This document shows, in pieces, positions 52,799 through 62,031 of a stretch of 64,000 nucleotides of DNA. Source of the stretch: Gloeotrichia echinulata CP02 (GTDB lineage: Bacteria > Cyanobacteriota > Cyanobacteriia > Cyanobacteriales > Nostocaceae); the NCBI GenBank assembly GCA_038087035.1, contig CP051187.1, positions 4,903,001-4,967,000 on the forward strand. Direction: 5' to 3'. Position 1 is the stretch's first letter. Every line of letters starts with the position of its first letter. The notes below the pieces were generated by a model, which made no database searches, had not been told where the DNA came from, and worked only from the letters and a program-made list of their open reading frames with translations. The translations under genes and the position numbers were made by a program.

Positions 52799-53412
52799 AT
52801 AATGACAAATGACAAATGACAAAGAGTAATGAGTAATGAGTAATGAGTAATGAGTAATGAGTAATCAGTAATGAGTAATCAGTAATGAGTAATGAGTAAT
52901 CAGTAATGAGTAATGAGTAATCAGTAATGAGTAATGAGTAATCAGTAATGAGTAATGAGTAATCAGTAATGAGTAATGAGTAATGAGTAATCAGTAATGA
53001 GTAATCAGTAATCAGTAATGAGTAATCAGTAATGAGTAATGAGTAATCAGTAATGAGTAATGAGTAATCAGTAATGAGTAATGAGTAATGAGTAATGAGT
53101 AATCAGTAATGAGTAATGAGTAATCAGTAATGAGTAATGAGTAATGAGTAATGAGTAATGACAAATGACAAAGAGTAATGAGTAATGAGTAATGAGTAAT
53201 GAGTAATGAGTAATGAGTAATCAGTAATGAGTAATCAGTAATGAGTAATGAGTAATGAGTAATCAGTAATGAGTAATCAGTAATGAGTAATGAGTAATGA
53301 GTAATGACAAATGACAAATGACAACTGACAACTGACAACTGACAAATGACAAATGACAAATGACAAATGACAACTGACAAATGACAACTGACAAATGACA
53401 AATGACAACTGA
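52799..53412. repeat. 600-bp heptamer array (AGTAATG/AGTAATC/ACAAATG)
   Basis: More than 75 tandem 7-base units fill the gap, mainly AGTAATG with interspersed AGTAATC, bounded by ACAAATG and ACAACTG units on each side. It is the largest such array in the window. There are no unique spacers, so it is not a CRISPR array. Minus-strand open frames through it are artefacts. Confidence 0.9.
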
Positions 53413-54459
53413 CTAATTGAGATTTTCTAGGCGAATGCGTGGATCGGCGCTTTTTAGCATCAAGTCGGCGGCTAAATTGCCTACAATCAAGAGTACTGCG
53501 CCCATGACCAAGCTGGCCATTAATAAATACAAATCTTGAGCTTGTAAAGCCTGTAAAGTTAATCTCCCTAAGCCTGGCCAGTTGAAGAATTGTTCAGCAA
53601 TAAATGCACCGCTTAATAAACCAGCCAACTCAAAACCCAATAAGGTAATTAAGGGGTTGATGGCGTTGCGAAGAGCGTGAACGTAAATTACACGGTTTTC
53701 TGGTAATCCTTTAGCACGAGCTGTTTGGATGTAATCTTGGCGCAGAACATCTAATAATTCGCCGCGAGTGATACGTTGTAAGCCGGCAAAGCTAGTAACC
53801 GAGAGGGCAATAGTTGGTAAAATCATGTGCCAACCTAGATCGAGGAATTTGCCAAACCACGAGAGTTCTGCATGATTGATACTAGTCATGCTACCAACTG
53901 GGAACAGCGGGGAGGTAATTTGGGCAAAGACTAGCAGGGCTAAGACGGTGATAAAACTGGGAAAGCCTTGTCCGGTGTAGCTAATGACCTGTAAAACTCG
54001 GTCAACTAACTTATTTTGCTTGACAGCGGCAATTATACCTAAAGGAATGGCGATCGCCCATGTGATGATTAAAGATGCGATCGCCAATAACAAAGTCGCT
54101 GGTATCCGCTCCCACAAAAGTGATGCTACTGACCGTTGGTAAACAAAACTCGTGCCAAAATCTCCTTTGGTGATAATTCGCCATAGCCACAACCAAAATT
54201 GCTCTGGCCAAGATTTATCTAAACCAAACTGGCGCTTGATTTCTGCAAGTCTTTCTGGGGAAATTTTCGGATTTTGCTTCAGTGTATCTACATAATCTCC
54301 TGGAGCCAATTGAATAATGAAAAACGACAAAGCTGCTGCTAATAACAAAGTCAACAACGCCTGTAATAGCCGCTTCACCACATAAACAAAAGTCTCACTT
54401 GTAACTAGTCTGATCAGCCAGTCCCAAAATGTCTCCAAGGAAATTTTCGTAGAAGTCAT
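53413..54459 (-). CDS. ABC transporter permease, dipeptide/oligopeptide type
   Basis: The 348-residue inner-membrane protein belongs to the DppB/OppB group. It has a signature N-terminal TM followed by FFIIQLAPGDYVDTL (about residues 46-60), the substantial periplasmic insertion LAEIKRQFGLDKSWPEQF, and the EAA loop DYIQTARAKGLPENRVIYVHALRNA (about 233-257) that contacts the ATPase. Such permeases pair with a DppC-like subunit, two ATPases and a binding protein, none of which is adjacent. The gene is therefore a solitary permease, as often seen in cyanobacteria. Confidence 0.9.
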   Translation of the reverse strand: MTSTKISLETFWDWLIRLVTSETFVYVVKRLLQALLTLLLAAALSFFIIQLAPGDYVDTLKQNPKISPERLAEIKRQFGLDKSWPEQFWLWLWRIITKGDFGTSFVYQRSVASLLWERIPATLLLAIASLIITWAIAIPLGIIAAVKQNKLVDRVLQVISYTGQGFPSFITVLALLVFAQITSPLFPVGSMTSINHAELSWFGKFLDLGWHMILPTIALSVTSFAGLQRITRGELLDVLRQDYIQTARAKGLPENRVIYVHALRNAINPLITLLGFELAGLLSGAFIAEQFFNWPGLGRLTLQALQAQDLYLLMASLVMGAVLLIVGNLAADLMLKSADPRIRLENLN

Positions 54460-54461
54460 AT

Positions 54462-54663
54462 GTAGTTTGTCCTTTGTCCTTTGTCCTTTGTCATTTGTCC
54501 TTTGTCCTTTGTCCTTTGTCCTTTGTCATTTGTCCTTTGTCAGTTATCCAATGACCAATGACCAATCACCAATCACCAATGACTAATGACCAATGACCAA
54601 TGACCAATGACCAATGACCAATGACCAATGACCAATGACCAATGACAAATGACTATTGACCAA
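54462..54663. repeat. heptamer arrays (CTTTGTC, CCAATGA)
   Basis: Two runs of 7-base units separate the permease and apt genes, with CTTTGTC from about 54470 and CCAATGA from about 54550. Confidence 0.8.
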
Positions 54664-54666
54664 TGA

Positions 54667-55185
54667 CTAATATTCAATCAGAGAGATAATAGGTACATCT
54701 GGTAGATATTTGCGCCCTTGTAAATCCCGTAGCTCGATGATAAACCCAAATCCCACTAGTTCGCAGCCAATTTTCTGCACTAGCTTTGCGGTTGCGCTCG
54801 CGGTTCCACCTGTGGCGATTAAATCATCCACTATTAAAACTCGGCTACCTGGCTGTAACGCATCCTGATGTACTTCTAAGGAGTCTGTACCATATTCAAG
54901 TTGATATTCAATCGAATGCACTGCTGCTGGTAATTTACCCTTTTTGCGAGCCGGAATAAACCCAGCGCCTAATTTGTAAGCTAAGGGAGAACCAAAAATG
55001 AACCCCCGTGATTCCATACCCACAACATAATCTGCTGTTAGTCCATTCTCAACGCACTGTTCGGCAAAAAAGTCAATTGTGTAGCGCAGTCCCTCTGGAT
55101 CGCGCAGCAGCGTGGTGATATCCCGAAATAAAATTCCGGGTTTGGGAAAATCTGGGATGTCACGAATGAGAGACTTCAAATCCAT
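54667..55185 (-). CDS. apt: adenine phosphoribosyltransferase
   Basis: The 172-residue enzyme salvages adenine with PRPP to AMP. Family features are IPDFPKPGILFRDIT near the start, GMESRGFIFG, PARKKGKLP and the PRPP-binding VLIVDDLIATGGT (about residues 119-131). The true start is ATG 55185, giving the normal family length. The reading frame stays open upstream through the 21-bp repeat array, so an automated call could add about 135 spurious residues. Confidence 0.95.
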   Translation of the reverse strand: MDLKSLIRDIPDFPKPGILFRDITTLLRDPEGLRYTIDFFAEQCVENGLTADYVVGMESRGFIFGSPLAYKLGAGFIPARKKGKLPAAVHSIEYQLEYGTDSLEVHQDALQPGSRVLIVDDLIATGGTASATAKLVQKIGCELVGFGFIIELRDLQGRKYLPDVPIISLIEY

Positions 55186-55276
55186 AAAATTGGTATTAGG
55201 GATTGGGGATTGGGGATTGGGAATGGGGAATGGGGAATGGGGATTGGGGATTGGTAGAAGTTCAAGTTTTGGCTTC

Positions 55277-55440
55277 GGAACGAGAAACTTCAGGTTTGAA
55301 ACGAGAAACTTCAGGTTTGGAACGAGAAACTTCAGGTTTGGAACGAGAAACTTCAGGTTTGGAACGAGAAACTTCAGGTTTGGAACGAGAAACTTCAGGT
55401 TTGGAACGAGAAACTTCAGGTTTGGAACGAGAAACTTCAG
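55277..55440. repeat. 8 x 21-bp tandem array upstream of apt
   Basis: Eight units of GGAACGAGAAACTTCAGGTT(T), the last incomplete, begin at 55277. The plus frame reads a heptad, LERETSG, flanked by degenerate copies (QVLASERETS, QVLASEPETS), so it might be the remnant of a coding coiled-coil segment. No start or support for a gene was seen. It is the second 21-bp array in the window. Confidence 0.8.
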
Positions 55441-55497
55441 CATTTGAGGCTCAAGTATTAGCCTCAGAGCCTGAAACTTCACTTTCTGTTGATTAAC

Positions 55498-55607
55498 CCC
55501 CAGTCCCCAGTCCCCAGTTCCCAGTTCCCAGTCCCCAGTCCCCAGCGATGCACTGAGCTTGCCGAAGTGTCCCCAGTCCCCAATCCCCAATCCCCAGTCC
55601 CTATTCC
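55498..55607. repeat. CCCCAGT/CCCCAAT heptamer array
   Basis: CCCCAGT and CCCAGTT units and CCCCAAT units surround the complement of the 'gcactgagcttgccgaagtg' motif found also near 4330 and 29690. The following 55608-55911 holds no gene or recognised signal. Confidence 0.75.
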
Positions 55608-55911
55608 TAGATACCTGAAAAATCGTACACTATAATGTCATACGCCGACCATAGCGGCTTATATGTCGCCATGCATTGACGATAATTAGAATGTAACCCA
55701 AGCTAGGTATGGAATTACACTACTAAATGAGACAGGTGGAGTTATGTGTTAAAAAATTAGATTTAAGTATACGGGAACCTTTGAGTAGAACTAGTAAGTA
55801 ATGTATATATCATGCAGCACTACTACTGCCACAAGTTTCATGATCTTGTTTGGCTACTTATCTTAAATTAGATTTACTTAGTTTATTGGCACCGCATAAG
55901 GTATTTTGAGA

Positions 55912-56538
55912 ATGAATGTCTCCGCGAGTTTAACGCCGTTGAACAGTCCAACCCCCCAGTCACTACCGATGATTCTGGACACTTTACCTGACCCGGCGAT
56001 TGAGGGACAGGGATGTCCCCGGAGAACCCGGTTGCAAATTGATTTGATTTTATTGGCAATTGAAGCTTTAGAACTGGGTGGTTCTGAAGCCATTTTGGCA
56101 TTTGCTGAAGAATTGGATTTGAAAGGAATTATTAAAGACCGAGTGAATTTGTGGCGAATGCGTAGCTCTAACCCTTTGCGGAGAGCGCACATGCGCCGTC
56201 CATTAAGTATCATGGAAGCTAAGGCTTTGGTAGTAATTGCTTGTTATATAGCCAGACGGTTAACAGTTGTGATTCGCCAGTTGCTGATGATATATCAACA
56301 AATGGATGAAAAGCAGATCCCACTGGAACAAAATTTGCGGCTTTCTAATTACCTAGAAAGATTTAGAGTGCATTTTAAAAGCCGGATGAATTCCCGGCGT
56401 TCTGGTGTACTAGCATTAAATTCTGATGAAAAATTAGATGAATTAGCTATACATTTGTTGGGAGAATTATTATTTTGTACTGGCACGGCTGGGATGCAGC
56501 GGTTCTGGATTAGTCTTTTTGACGGGGAAGTAGAATGA
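55912..56538 (+). CDS. DUF3038 protein
   Basis: The 208-residue protein (ATG 55912; TTG 55906 is an alternative) is mostly helical, with LQIDLILLAIEALELGGSEA (about residues 42-61) and MEAKALVVIACYIARRL (about 101-117), matching the cyanobacterial DUF3038 family. No catalytic motif is known. It overlaps the start of the next gene by 4 bp (ATGA), so the two are translationally coupled. The DUF3038/DUF4335 pair is conserved across cyanobacteria. Confidence 0.85.
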   Translation: MNVSASLTPLNSPTPQSLPMILDTLPDPAIEGQGCPRRTRLQIDLILLAIEALELGGSEAILAFAEELDLKGIIKDRVNLWRMRSSNPLRRAHMRRPLSIMEAKALVVIACYIARRLTVVIRQLLMIYQQMDEKQIPLEQNLRLSNYLERFRVHFKSRMNSRRSGVLALNSDEKLDELAIHLLGELLFCTGTAGMQRFWISLFDGEVE

Positions 56539-57965
56539 ATATTCAACGTAAGTATAGTCTACCTAATTGTACTCTGCTGTTAGAGGGACTAAGTGATGTA
56601 ACTAGGGCTGTACAATTTCAGGAATTGCGCCCAGAATTGTCAATTTTGGTAAATGCAGAATGCTATTTATCTAGCTATAATCAGCCTTTGGTGGGAGGGC
56701 GGGAATTTTTTGAAAGTTTAGTGAGGGCGGTTAGTGGCTATGCCCAAGAATTTTTGAGTAATGTTCCGAACCCACAAGCACACAACCAGGAATCAGAACT
56801 AGTAGAGTTGTGGAAAATTGACAGCAACCGACACAGATTGATTGTGCATTCGGAGGTAGAATCAGACGGTTTTGATGCTAATCGTAACCATAATAAACCG
56901 CCTGTTGAAATAGATTTAAATACGGTGCAGTTGTTTGATTTAGTGGAAGCAGTAGATCAATTTTTTGCTGACAGCCAAACTTTACCAGAGTTGTCGCTAG
57001 AATTACAACCAGTTGCCAGATCTAGTGGCATTGCTAGTCAAGCTTTGGTCAAACAGGCGGTACCTGCTGGTATCGGAGTTTCGGGTTTAGCAGTGGCTGC
57101 ATTGGCTTTTAGCTTGATTCCTGCGCCGCAAGTACGCCCACCAGAACCGAAGCCACAAGAGCAGACTAGTTCGACAATACCTAGCGCTAATCCTGGGGCT
57201 ACTTCGACTCCAAGCCCCATTGCGGCTGTAAGTCCTACAGCCACACCGATTGCTAGTGCAACGCCCACAGTTACAGATTTAGAAGCACTCTTAAATACAG
57301 TTCCCGAAATTACTGATGCATCCCAGCTACGTGCATTGAATCGCCAACTTTATAACAAAATTAATCCCGCTTGGGCTAATCGCTCAGGATTGTCAGAGGA
57401 TTTGGTTTATCGTGTGGGTGTGGCGGCGGATGGTGAGATTGTTGGTTATAAAGCGGTGAATCGAGGAGCAAATGAGGAGGTGGGGAAAACTCCTCTGCCG
57501 AATTTACTTTACAATCCCGCTAGCCGCACGAACAATGCTCAAGAACCAATTGCCCAATTTAGGGTAGTTTTTACAAGAGAAGGTATTCCAGAAGTCAGTC
57601 CTTGGCGGGGATACACGAAGACACCAGAGGTAATTGGGGTAAAGATTACTGACTCTAACACAGTCAAAGATTTAAACGAGAAGCTTTATAATACAGTTCG
57701 CCAAAATTGGGCTGGTAAACCCAACTTTGAGCGAGATTTGAAGTATCGGGTAGCTGTTAACAAAGATGGTGCGATCGCCGATTATGAACCACTTAACCAA
57801 CTTGCTGTAGATTATCAAAAGGAAACACCACTTCCGACGATGTTACAAGCACGTTATGGCTCCAATTTAGTTGCTCCCAAGAGCAATGAACCTCTAGCCC
57901 ACTACGAAGTAGTATTCCAGGCTAGTGGTAAACTGGAAGTCATGCCTTGGCAAGGATACAGGTAA
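56535..57965 (+). CDS. DUF4335 protein
   Basis: The 476-residue protein has an N-terminal DUF4335-like domain (about residues 1-160; RKYSLPNCTLLLEGLSD). A hydrophobic segment follows (about 180-200; GIGVSGLAVAALAFSLI), then a Pro/Thr/Ser/Ala-rich linker (about 205-250), then two tandem alpha/beta repeats of about 100 residues each (LRALNRQLYNKINPAW and LNEKLYNTVRQNWAG). The N-terminus is probably cytosolic and the repeats on the other side of the membrane. The function is not known. It is coupled to the DUF3038 gene. Confidence 0.83.
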   Translation: MNIQRKYSLPNCTLLLEGLSDVTRAVQFQELRPELSILVNAECYLSSYNQPLVGGREFFESLVRAVSGYAQEFLSNVPNPQAHNQESELVELWKIDSNRHRLIVHSEVESDGFDANRNHNKPPVEIDLNTVQLFDLVEAVDQFFADSQTLPELSLELQPVARSSGIASQALVKQAVPAGIGVSGLAVAALAFSLIPAPQVRPPEPKPQEQTSSTIPSANPGATSTPSPIAAVSPTATPIASATPTVTDLEALLNTVPEITDASQLRALNRQLYNKINPAWANRSGLSEDLVYRVGVAADGEIVGYKAVNRGANEEVGKTPLPNLLYNPASRTNNAQEPIAQFRVVFTREGIPEVSPWRGYTKTPEVIGVKITDSNTVKDLNEKLYNTVRQNWAGKPNFERDLKYRVAVNKDGAIADYEPLNQLAVDYQKETPLPTMLQARYGSNLVAPKSNEPLAHYEVVFQASGKLEVMPWQGYR

Positions 57966-57979
57966 TTGCCTATTGCCTT

Positions 57980-58423
57980 CTATTCGCATTCCCGTTTTGT
58001 TATGTAGTGGCGATAACGAAACATCGCCTCTAGTTGCACCTGCACTAACCAACCACTGATCAATTCAACTGCTTCTCCACCGGGCATAGAGAAGGAAATA
58101 GCGTCAGTTAACCTAGTTTTGTCATTTTCGGCTACAAACTCATGTCTATGTACCCAAGACTCAAAAGGCCCTGATATTTGTTTATCAGTAAATAGGCGAT
58201 ATTTTTCGTATTCAGTGTGACGGGCTAACCAAGTTAAGGGTAATGGTCCGAGAAAAAGGCGAAACTCTGTAATTGCGCCTTCTTCGAGTCCCCCGTCACG
58301 CCGGACGACTTGAACAGGTTGCCAAGGTGGGGTCAGCAGTTGTAAAATGTCTGGTCTTTCGTGAAATTTCCAAACTACTTCTACTGGTGCATTAATGACG
58401 GAGGAATGTTTAAAGTGCCGCAT
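57980..58423 (-). CDS. SRPBCC (START-like) family protein
   Basis: The 147-residue protein has a START/polyketide-cyclase-like fold: an N-terminal strand VINAPVEVVWKFHERPDILQ (split here), a middle ITEFRLFLGP, and a C-terminal helix VQLEAMFRYRHYI. Such proteins bind hydrophobic ligands. The ligand is not known. It is convergent with the DUF4335 gene and in the same direction as the CPXCG and radical SAM genes. Confidence 0.85.
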   Translation of the reverse strand: MRHFKHSSVINAPVEVVWKFHERPDILQLLTPPWQPVQVVRRDGGLEEGAITEFRLFLGPLPLTWLARHTEYEKYRLFTDKQISGPFESWVHRHEFVAENDKTRLTDAISFSMPGGEAVELISGWLVQVQLEAMFRYRHYITKRECE

Positions 58424-58455
58424 GGAAAGAAAAACCTAACAAAAAAACTTACAAA

Positions 58456-58647
58456 TCAGCCTTCTTCATATTCTGTATCAATTTCGATATCCAGAGTATC
58501 TTCATCAACTCGCACATACAAAATATTTGGGTGACAACAGACTTGACAATCTTCTATATAAGATTGAAGTCCCCCTGCACTCAAATCAATAAAGGTTAAG
58601 CTCGGTTCGCCGCAATAGGCGCAATAATACTCAGCAGTTGTTTGCAT
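58456..58647 (-). CDS. CPXCG-motif cysteine-rich protein
   Basis: The 63-residue protein has two Cys pairs, CAYCGEPS and CQVCCHP, forming a small zinc-ribbon-like module, and an acidic C-terminus (DEDTLDIEIDTEYEEG). It matches the CPXCG family of short proteins of unknown role. Spacing to neighbours (about 32 and 55 bp) suggests a minus-strand operon with the radical SAM and SRPBCC genes. Confidence 0.85.
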   Translation of the reverse strand: MQTTAEYYCAYCGEPSLTFIDLSAGGLQSYIEDCQVCCHPNILYVRVDEDTLDIEIDTEYEEG

Positions 58648-58702
58648 CTTTAGGTGTTCTCCTCAATTTTAATGTAGAGTTTATTTCGGCGTAAAAAAAT
58701 TA

Positions 58703-60346
58703 TTATTTTAATGGCTGAAGTTCTTTGGAGGATGAGTCGAAATGACTGGTTGCATCAGCCAAGTGCTTGATTAGTGTAGACTGTGGTAATGGCCCTTGCA
58801 AGTGACTCCAGGGTAATACTTGTTCCGTTGACCAATTGGCGTGGACGTAGAAATCTAAGTCAGGAATTTGCCCTTTGAGTTGTTTAAAAGCACGTTTGTA
58901 GCTACCCAAGGAATCGCCAAAGTTACGGGTAAGTTCTAATAGCTTTGACAGTCGGCGATCGCCTCTGGATAATAAAGCTTGAATAATAGACCAATTATAA
59001 CTTTCTGGGCGAAACTCTATCCCCTGGGGTTTCAGGTTTTTTTGCAACATCTGCAACCGCTTTTCTGCTTGACGATTTACCCCAAACCACTGAAATGGGG
59101 TATGTGCTTTAGGTACAAATGTACTGCATCCAAATGTTAATCGTAATCCTGGGGCTGCTTTTTTCAAACTACGCATCATGGCTACCGTTTGCTCTAAATC
59201 TTCTAGTTCTTCACCGGGAATTCCCGCCATTCCGTAAAGTTTTAAGCTTGTCAATCCCCCAGATTTAGCATTGATTGCAGCTTGAATAATTTCATCGTTA
59301 TGTAGCTTTTTATTGATGATTTGTCGTAATTTTTCCGAACCACTTTCTACAGCAATGGTGAGCGATCGCGTGTCTCGTTTGGCTAAAGTTTGTGCAAGTT
59401 GTACTGTTACCGTATTGGTTCTTACCGAAGCAATACTCAGGCGCACATCATCATATTTGGGTTGACTAATATAATCGAGCAAGGTTTCAAATTCTGGATG
59501 TTGAGTTACAGAAGCACCCAATAATCCTAATCGCTTTGTAACTTGTAAACCTCGATCAATGGCTGGAATTAACGAAGTTTCCAGGCTAGCAGTTCTAAAA
59601 GGTAGAGTGAGATAACTTGCTAAACAAAACCGGCACATTTCTGGACAACTTCTCACCACTTCCACCATGTAAATATTTTCCCATGCTGCCTTTTTGGTGA
59701 CAACAGTTGAAGCGGATAAAGTATTTCCTCGATAAGTTTGTTTTTGCACCAATGCGGGAATTTCTGGTAAAATGGGCTTAATGGACTTGACTCCATCATC
59801 TGTTGCATGATATTCCACGGCATACAAACTAGGAACATAAATTCCCGGTATTTGTGCAAGTGCTATAAGTTGAGTATTTCTTGAGGCGGTTCTAACTGAT
59901 TTATAAGCAGCAATAAAATCTCCCAGCAATGTTTCCCCATCACCCAACAAAATCACATCAAAAAAATCGGCGTAGGGTTCAGGGTTAGCGGTGAGAACAG
60001 GACCACCACCAAAAATTATCGGATGATGATCATCACGAGAAGTGGCGCGAATCGGAATATCTAAAGATTCCAGCAAATTGAGAATATTCACATAATCTAG
60101 TTCCCATGAAATCGAAAATCCGACAATTTCCGGCTTTCGGGGTAATTGTTCGTGAATATCAGTAAATAGACGACTCACCTGTAAATCATCACGCATTGCC
60201 AAAGTAGCCCACACCACCTGATAGCCTAGACTCGTGATACCCACGCTGTACTCATTGGGAAAAGCAAAAATCAGCCGGATAGCGTCGGTGTTGGGGGTGG
60301 TGGGGCTAAATAAGAGGCGTTCAGAGTCAAATACAGATGATGTCAC
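58703..60346 (-). CDS. B12-binding-domain radical SAM protein
   Basis: The 547-residue protein has an N-terminal B12-binding-like domain (about 25-160; FPNEYSVGITSLGYQVVWAT) with a GGGPVLTANPEPYADFFDV region. A radical SAM core follows, with the [4Fe-4S] motif CPEMCRFC (C234, C238, C241). GLTSLKLYGMAGIPGEELED (about 361-380) is typical. The C-terminus resembles the TIGR03960-type group (AHTPFQWFG, then RGDRRLSKLLEL). It likely catalyses a radical methylation or rearrangement. The substrate is unknown. Confidence 0.88.
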   Translation of the reverse strand: MTSSVFDSERLLFSPTTPNTDAIRLIFAFPNEYSVGITSLGYQVVWATLAMRDDLQVSRLFTDIHEQLPRKPEIVGFSISWELDYVNILNLLESLDIPIRATSRDDHHPIIFGGGPVLTANPEPYADFFDVILLGDGETLLGDFIAAYKSVRTASRNTQLIALAQIPGIYVPSLYAVEYHATDDGVKSIKPILPEIPALVQKQTYRGNTLSASTVVTKKAAWENIYMVEVVRSCPEMCRFCLASYLTLPFRTASLETSLIPAIDRGLQVTKRLGLLGASVTQHPEFETLLDYISQPKYDDVRLSIASVRTNTVTVQLAQTLAKRDTRSLTIAVESGSEKLRQIINKKLHNDEIIQAAINAKSGGLTSLKLYGMAGIPGEELEDLEQTVAMMRSLKKAAPGLRLTFGCSTFVPKAHTPFQWFGVNRQAEKRLQMLQKNLKPQGIEFRPESYNWSIIQALLSRGDRRLSKLLELTRNFGDSLGSYKRAFKQLKGQIPDLDFYVHANWSTEQVLPWSHLQGPLPQSTLIKHLADATSHFDSSSKELQPLK

Positions 60347-60367
60347 AGGTATTTTTTATGGGGAACT

Positions 60368-60622
60368 TTATCTATATCTAATTTTAAGCCATAAAATTAT
60401 CAAGTTGAAAAATAATGTGGCAGCATTAGCCAAAATTATCGGCAGTTGTTGGAGAATAATTCCATAGATAAGCCATAAAAATATGCCTGTGTTGAAACAA
60501 ATCAACATGACAAAGGAGACATCTTTAGCAGATTTAGATTGCCATATTTTCATCATCTGCGGCAAAAATGAGAACGTAGTGATGGAAGCAGCAACTAATC
60601 CTAAAACTGTCACAAAATCCAT
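60368..60622 (-). CDS. SemiSWEET-type sugar transporter
   Basis: The 84-residue protein (ATG 60622) has three membrane helices with a PQ motif in TM1 (FSFLPQMMKIWQSKSAKDVS, about residues 16-35) and a conserved Asn in TM2-3. SemiSWEETs dimerise to move sugars by facilitated diffusion. An upstream in-frame ATG (60667) would add a poor leader. It lies 22 bp from the radical SAM gene. Confidence 0.87.
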   Translation of the reverse strand: MDFVTVLGLVAASITTFSFLPQMMKIWQSKSAKDVSFVMLICFNTGIFLWLIYGIILQQLPIILANAATLFFNLIILWLKIRYR

Positions 60623-60793
60623 GAATTGACCCCAATAAAATAATGCCGTTATTTGGCGAAATATCAAAAAATAAATTATCCATTAGCAGTTGTAGAATGA
60701 GTTAAACAAGAGTATGACACTACCTTGGTTGCGGTGTCTACTTTTGGCTAACACACCCTACTTTCATTGGCTATTTGGGAAATTGGAAGTTTC

Positions 60794-61159
60794 CTAGCGA
60801 AACCGAGCAATTAATTCTTCGCGGGATAATTGCAATAGTAAGGGGGTAAACTCTTCTGGTGGTAACGCCAATAAAGCTGCAATAATTGCTTGCAGGTCAT
60901 TATCTAATTCACCAAAACGCACTTTCAGCAAGTTTTCTACTACTAAGCGTTCTCCCTGCTGTAGTCCGCGTTGTTCTCCTTCTTGTATCGCCAGTTCACG
61001 GTCTTGTTGATAAAGTGGTGCTAATCGCATAAGTAATTCCCTATCATCTGCATCTCGATTTTGAGTGACTTGTAAGTTTTGTTGCAAATTATATAGCAAT
61101 TCTAGCGCCGCTTTGCGAAAAGGGTTATCAGGGGTATCTGAATATGTAGCTATCTTGGC
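60794..61159 (-). pseudogene. C-terminal fragment of a DUF4351/Rpn-type nuclease gene
   Basis: The frame encodes NPFRKAALELLYNLQQNLQV, then the DUF4351-like tail VENLLKVRFGELDNDLQAII and FTPLLLQLSREELI, typical of the C-terminus of Rpn/PD-(D/E)XK transposase-like proteins. It is cut upstream by an in-frame stop at 61160 and lacks the nuclease domain. An ATG at 61099 could give 101 residues, but the family context says it is a decayed remnant. Confidence 0.65.
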
Positions 61160-61449
61160 TCAACCTCTTGTTGCTTCCTTCGTGCCCGTAATTTTACAAC
61201 CAGGGAAAGTAATCAAATGTTTCCAGCCTGATTAATAACTCATTCAGGATTTGAACTTTTTCTTCAGTAAATAAAATAATTATTTAGTAATATAAAGCAC
61301 ATATTGTTGCTTAAGTATTATGGGTAACAAACTAGACAAGCTACTTGCTGTATGTTATAAATAGTATAGAGGCAGTAATGTTTTTGTTACCATGTAAAGA
61401 ATCTGGCATGTTCTTGTAAAATCATCAGTGTAAGCATAAAAAGGAAATT

Positions 61450-62028
61450 ATGACTAAACTTGCCACGGAGTATTTACTTTATTTACTTTACACACTTGCT
61501 TACTCAGAAGAAGGTACAGTGACTCAAGGTATTGTAAAAAAACATTTATCAAAGGAACAACAAAAGAACGCTGATAAAATTTGTGAAGCTTTGTGTAAAA
61601 AAAAATTACTAGAATCACCTAAAAGAAGTCGGCTTTCAATTACAGAGGAAGGGAAAAAAGTATTAGTTACTAATCTTCAAACAAGTGATTATAAATTTAA
61701 TTCTTCAAAAGGACAAAAAGTTTTAAACACTCTTTTATATTGCCTTACATTAACATCTTTTCAAGATTACACTTCAGCAATGCTTGCTGATGATATGAAG
61801 TTTGAAACCTTTGTAGAAAAATTTAAAGAGCTTTATATTGAGGAGAAAAATAAGCAAGAATTGCGCGGAGTGGTTGCTATTCGTGGTCAAGATATTTGTT
61901 CGCAACTTAAGGAAACAAATGCCATTTCTCAATCACTATTAGATAAATATTTCGCTCGTTTGAAAACAGAAGGCAAGATATTTGCCGTTACCGAAAAAGA
62001 TGATGAATTAATTCAATGGGTAGAATAA
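61450..62028 (+). CDS. winged-helix-like protein of candidate defence pair
   Basis: The 192-residue protein shows an N-terminal winged-helix-like arrangement (about residues 1-75; VTQGIVKKHLSKEQQKNADK, LESPKRSRLSITEEGKKVL). A second, similar helical unit follows (about 125-190; GVVAIRGQDICSQLKE, LKTEGKIFAV). The two units may be tandem winged helices that bind DNA or a partner. An AGGAAA ribosome site precedes the ATG. The next gene begins four bases after the stop, so the two form an operon. The family is not recognised with confidence. Confidence 0.65.
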   Translation: MTKLATEYLLYLLYTLAYSEEGTVTQGIVKKHLSKEQQKNADKICEALCKKKLLESPKRSRLSITEEGKKVLVTNLQTSDYKFNSSKGQKVLNTLLYCLTLTSFQDYTSAMLADDMKFETFVEKFKELYIEEKNKQELRGVVAIRGQDICSQLKETNAISQSLLDKYFARLKTEGKIFAVTEKDDELIQWVE

Positions 62029-62031
62029 TTT

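Noticed and set aside
52799..53412. CRISPR-like regular repeats
   Set aside because: Units are 7 bp and contiguous, with no unique spacers and no cas genes nearby.
54667..55590. 307-residue apt with N-terminal extension
   Set aside because: The extra residues are translated repeat DNA; ATG 55185 gives the normal family length.
61197..61285. Minus-strand 27-residue segment ending LLIRLETFDYFPWL
   Set aside because: It reads like a protein tail but is too short and lacks any identifiable family. It may be another decayed gene end.
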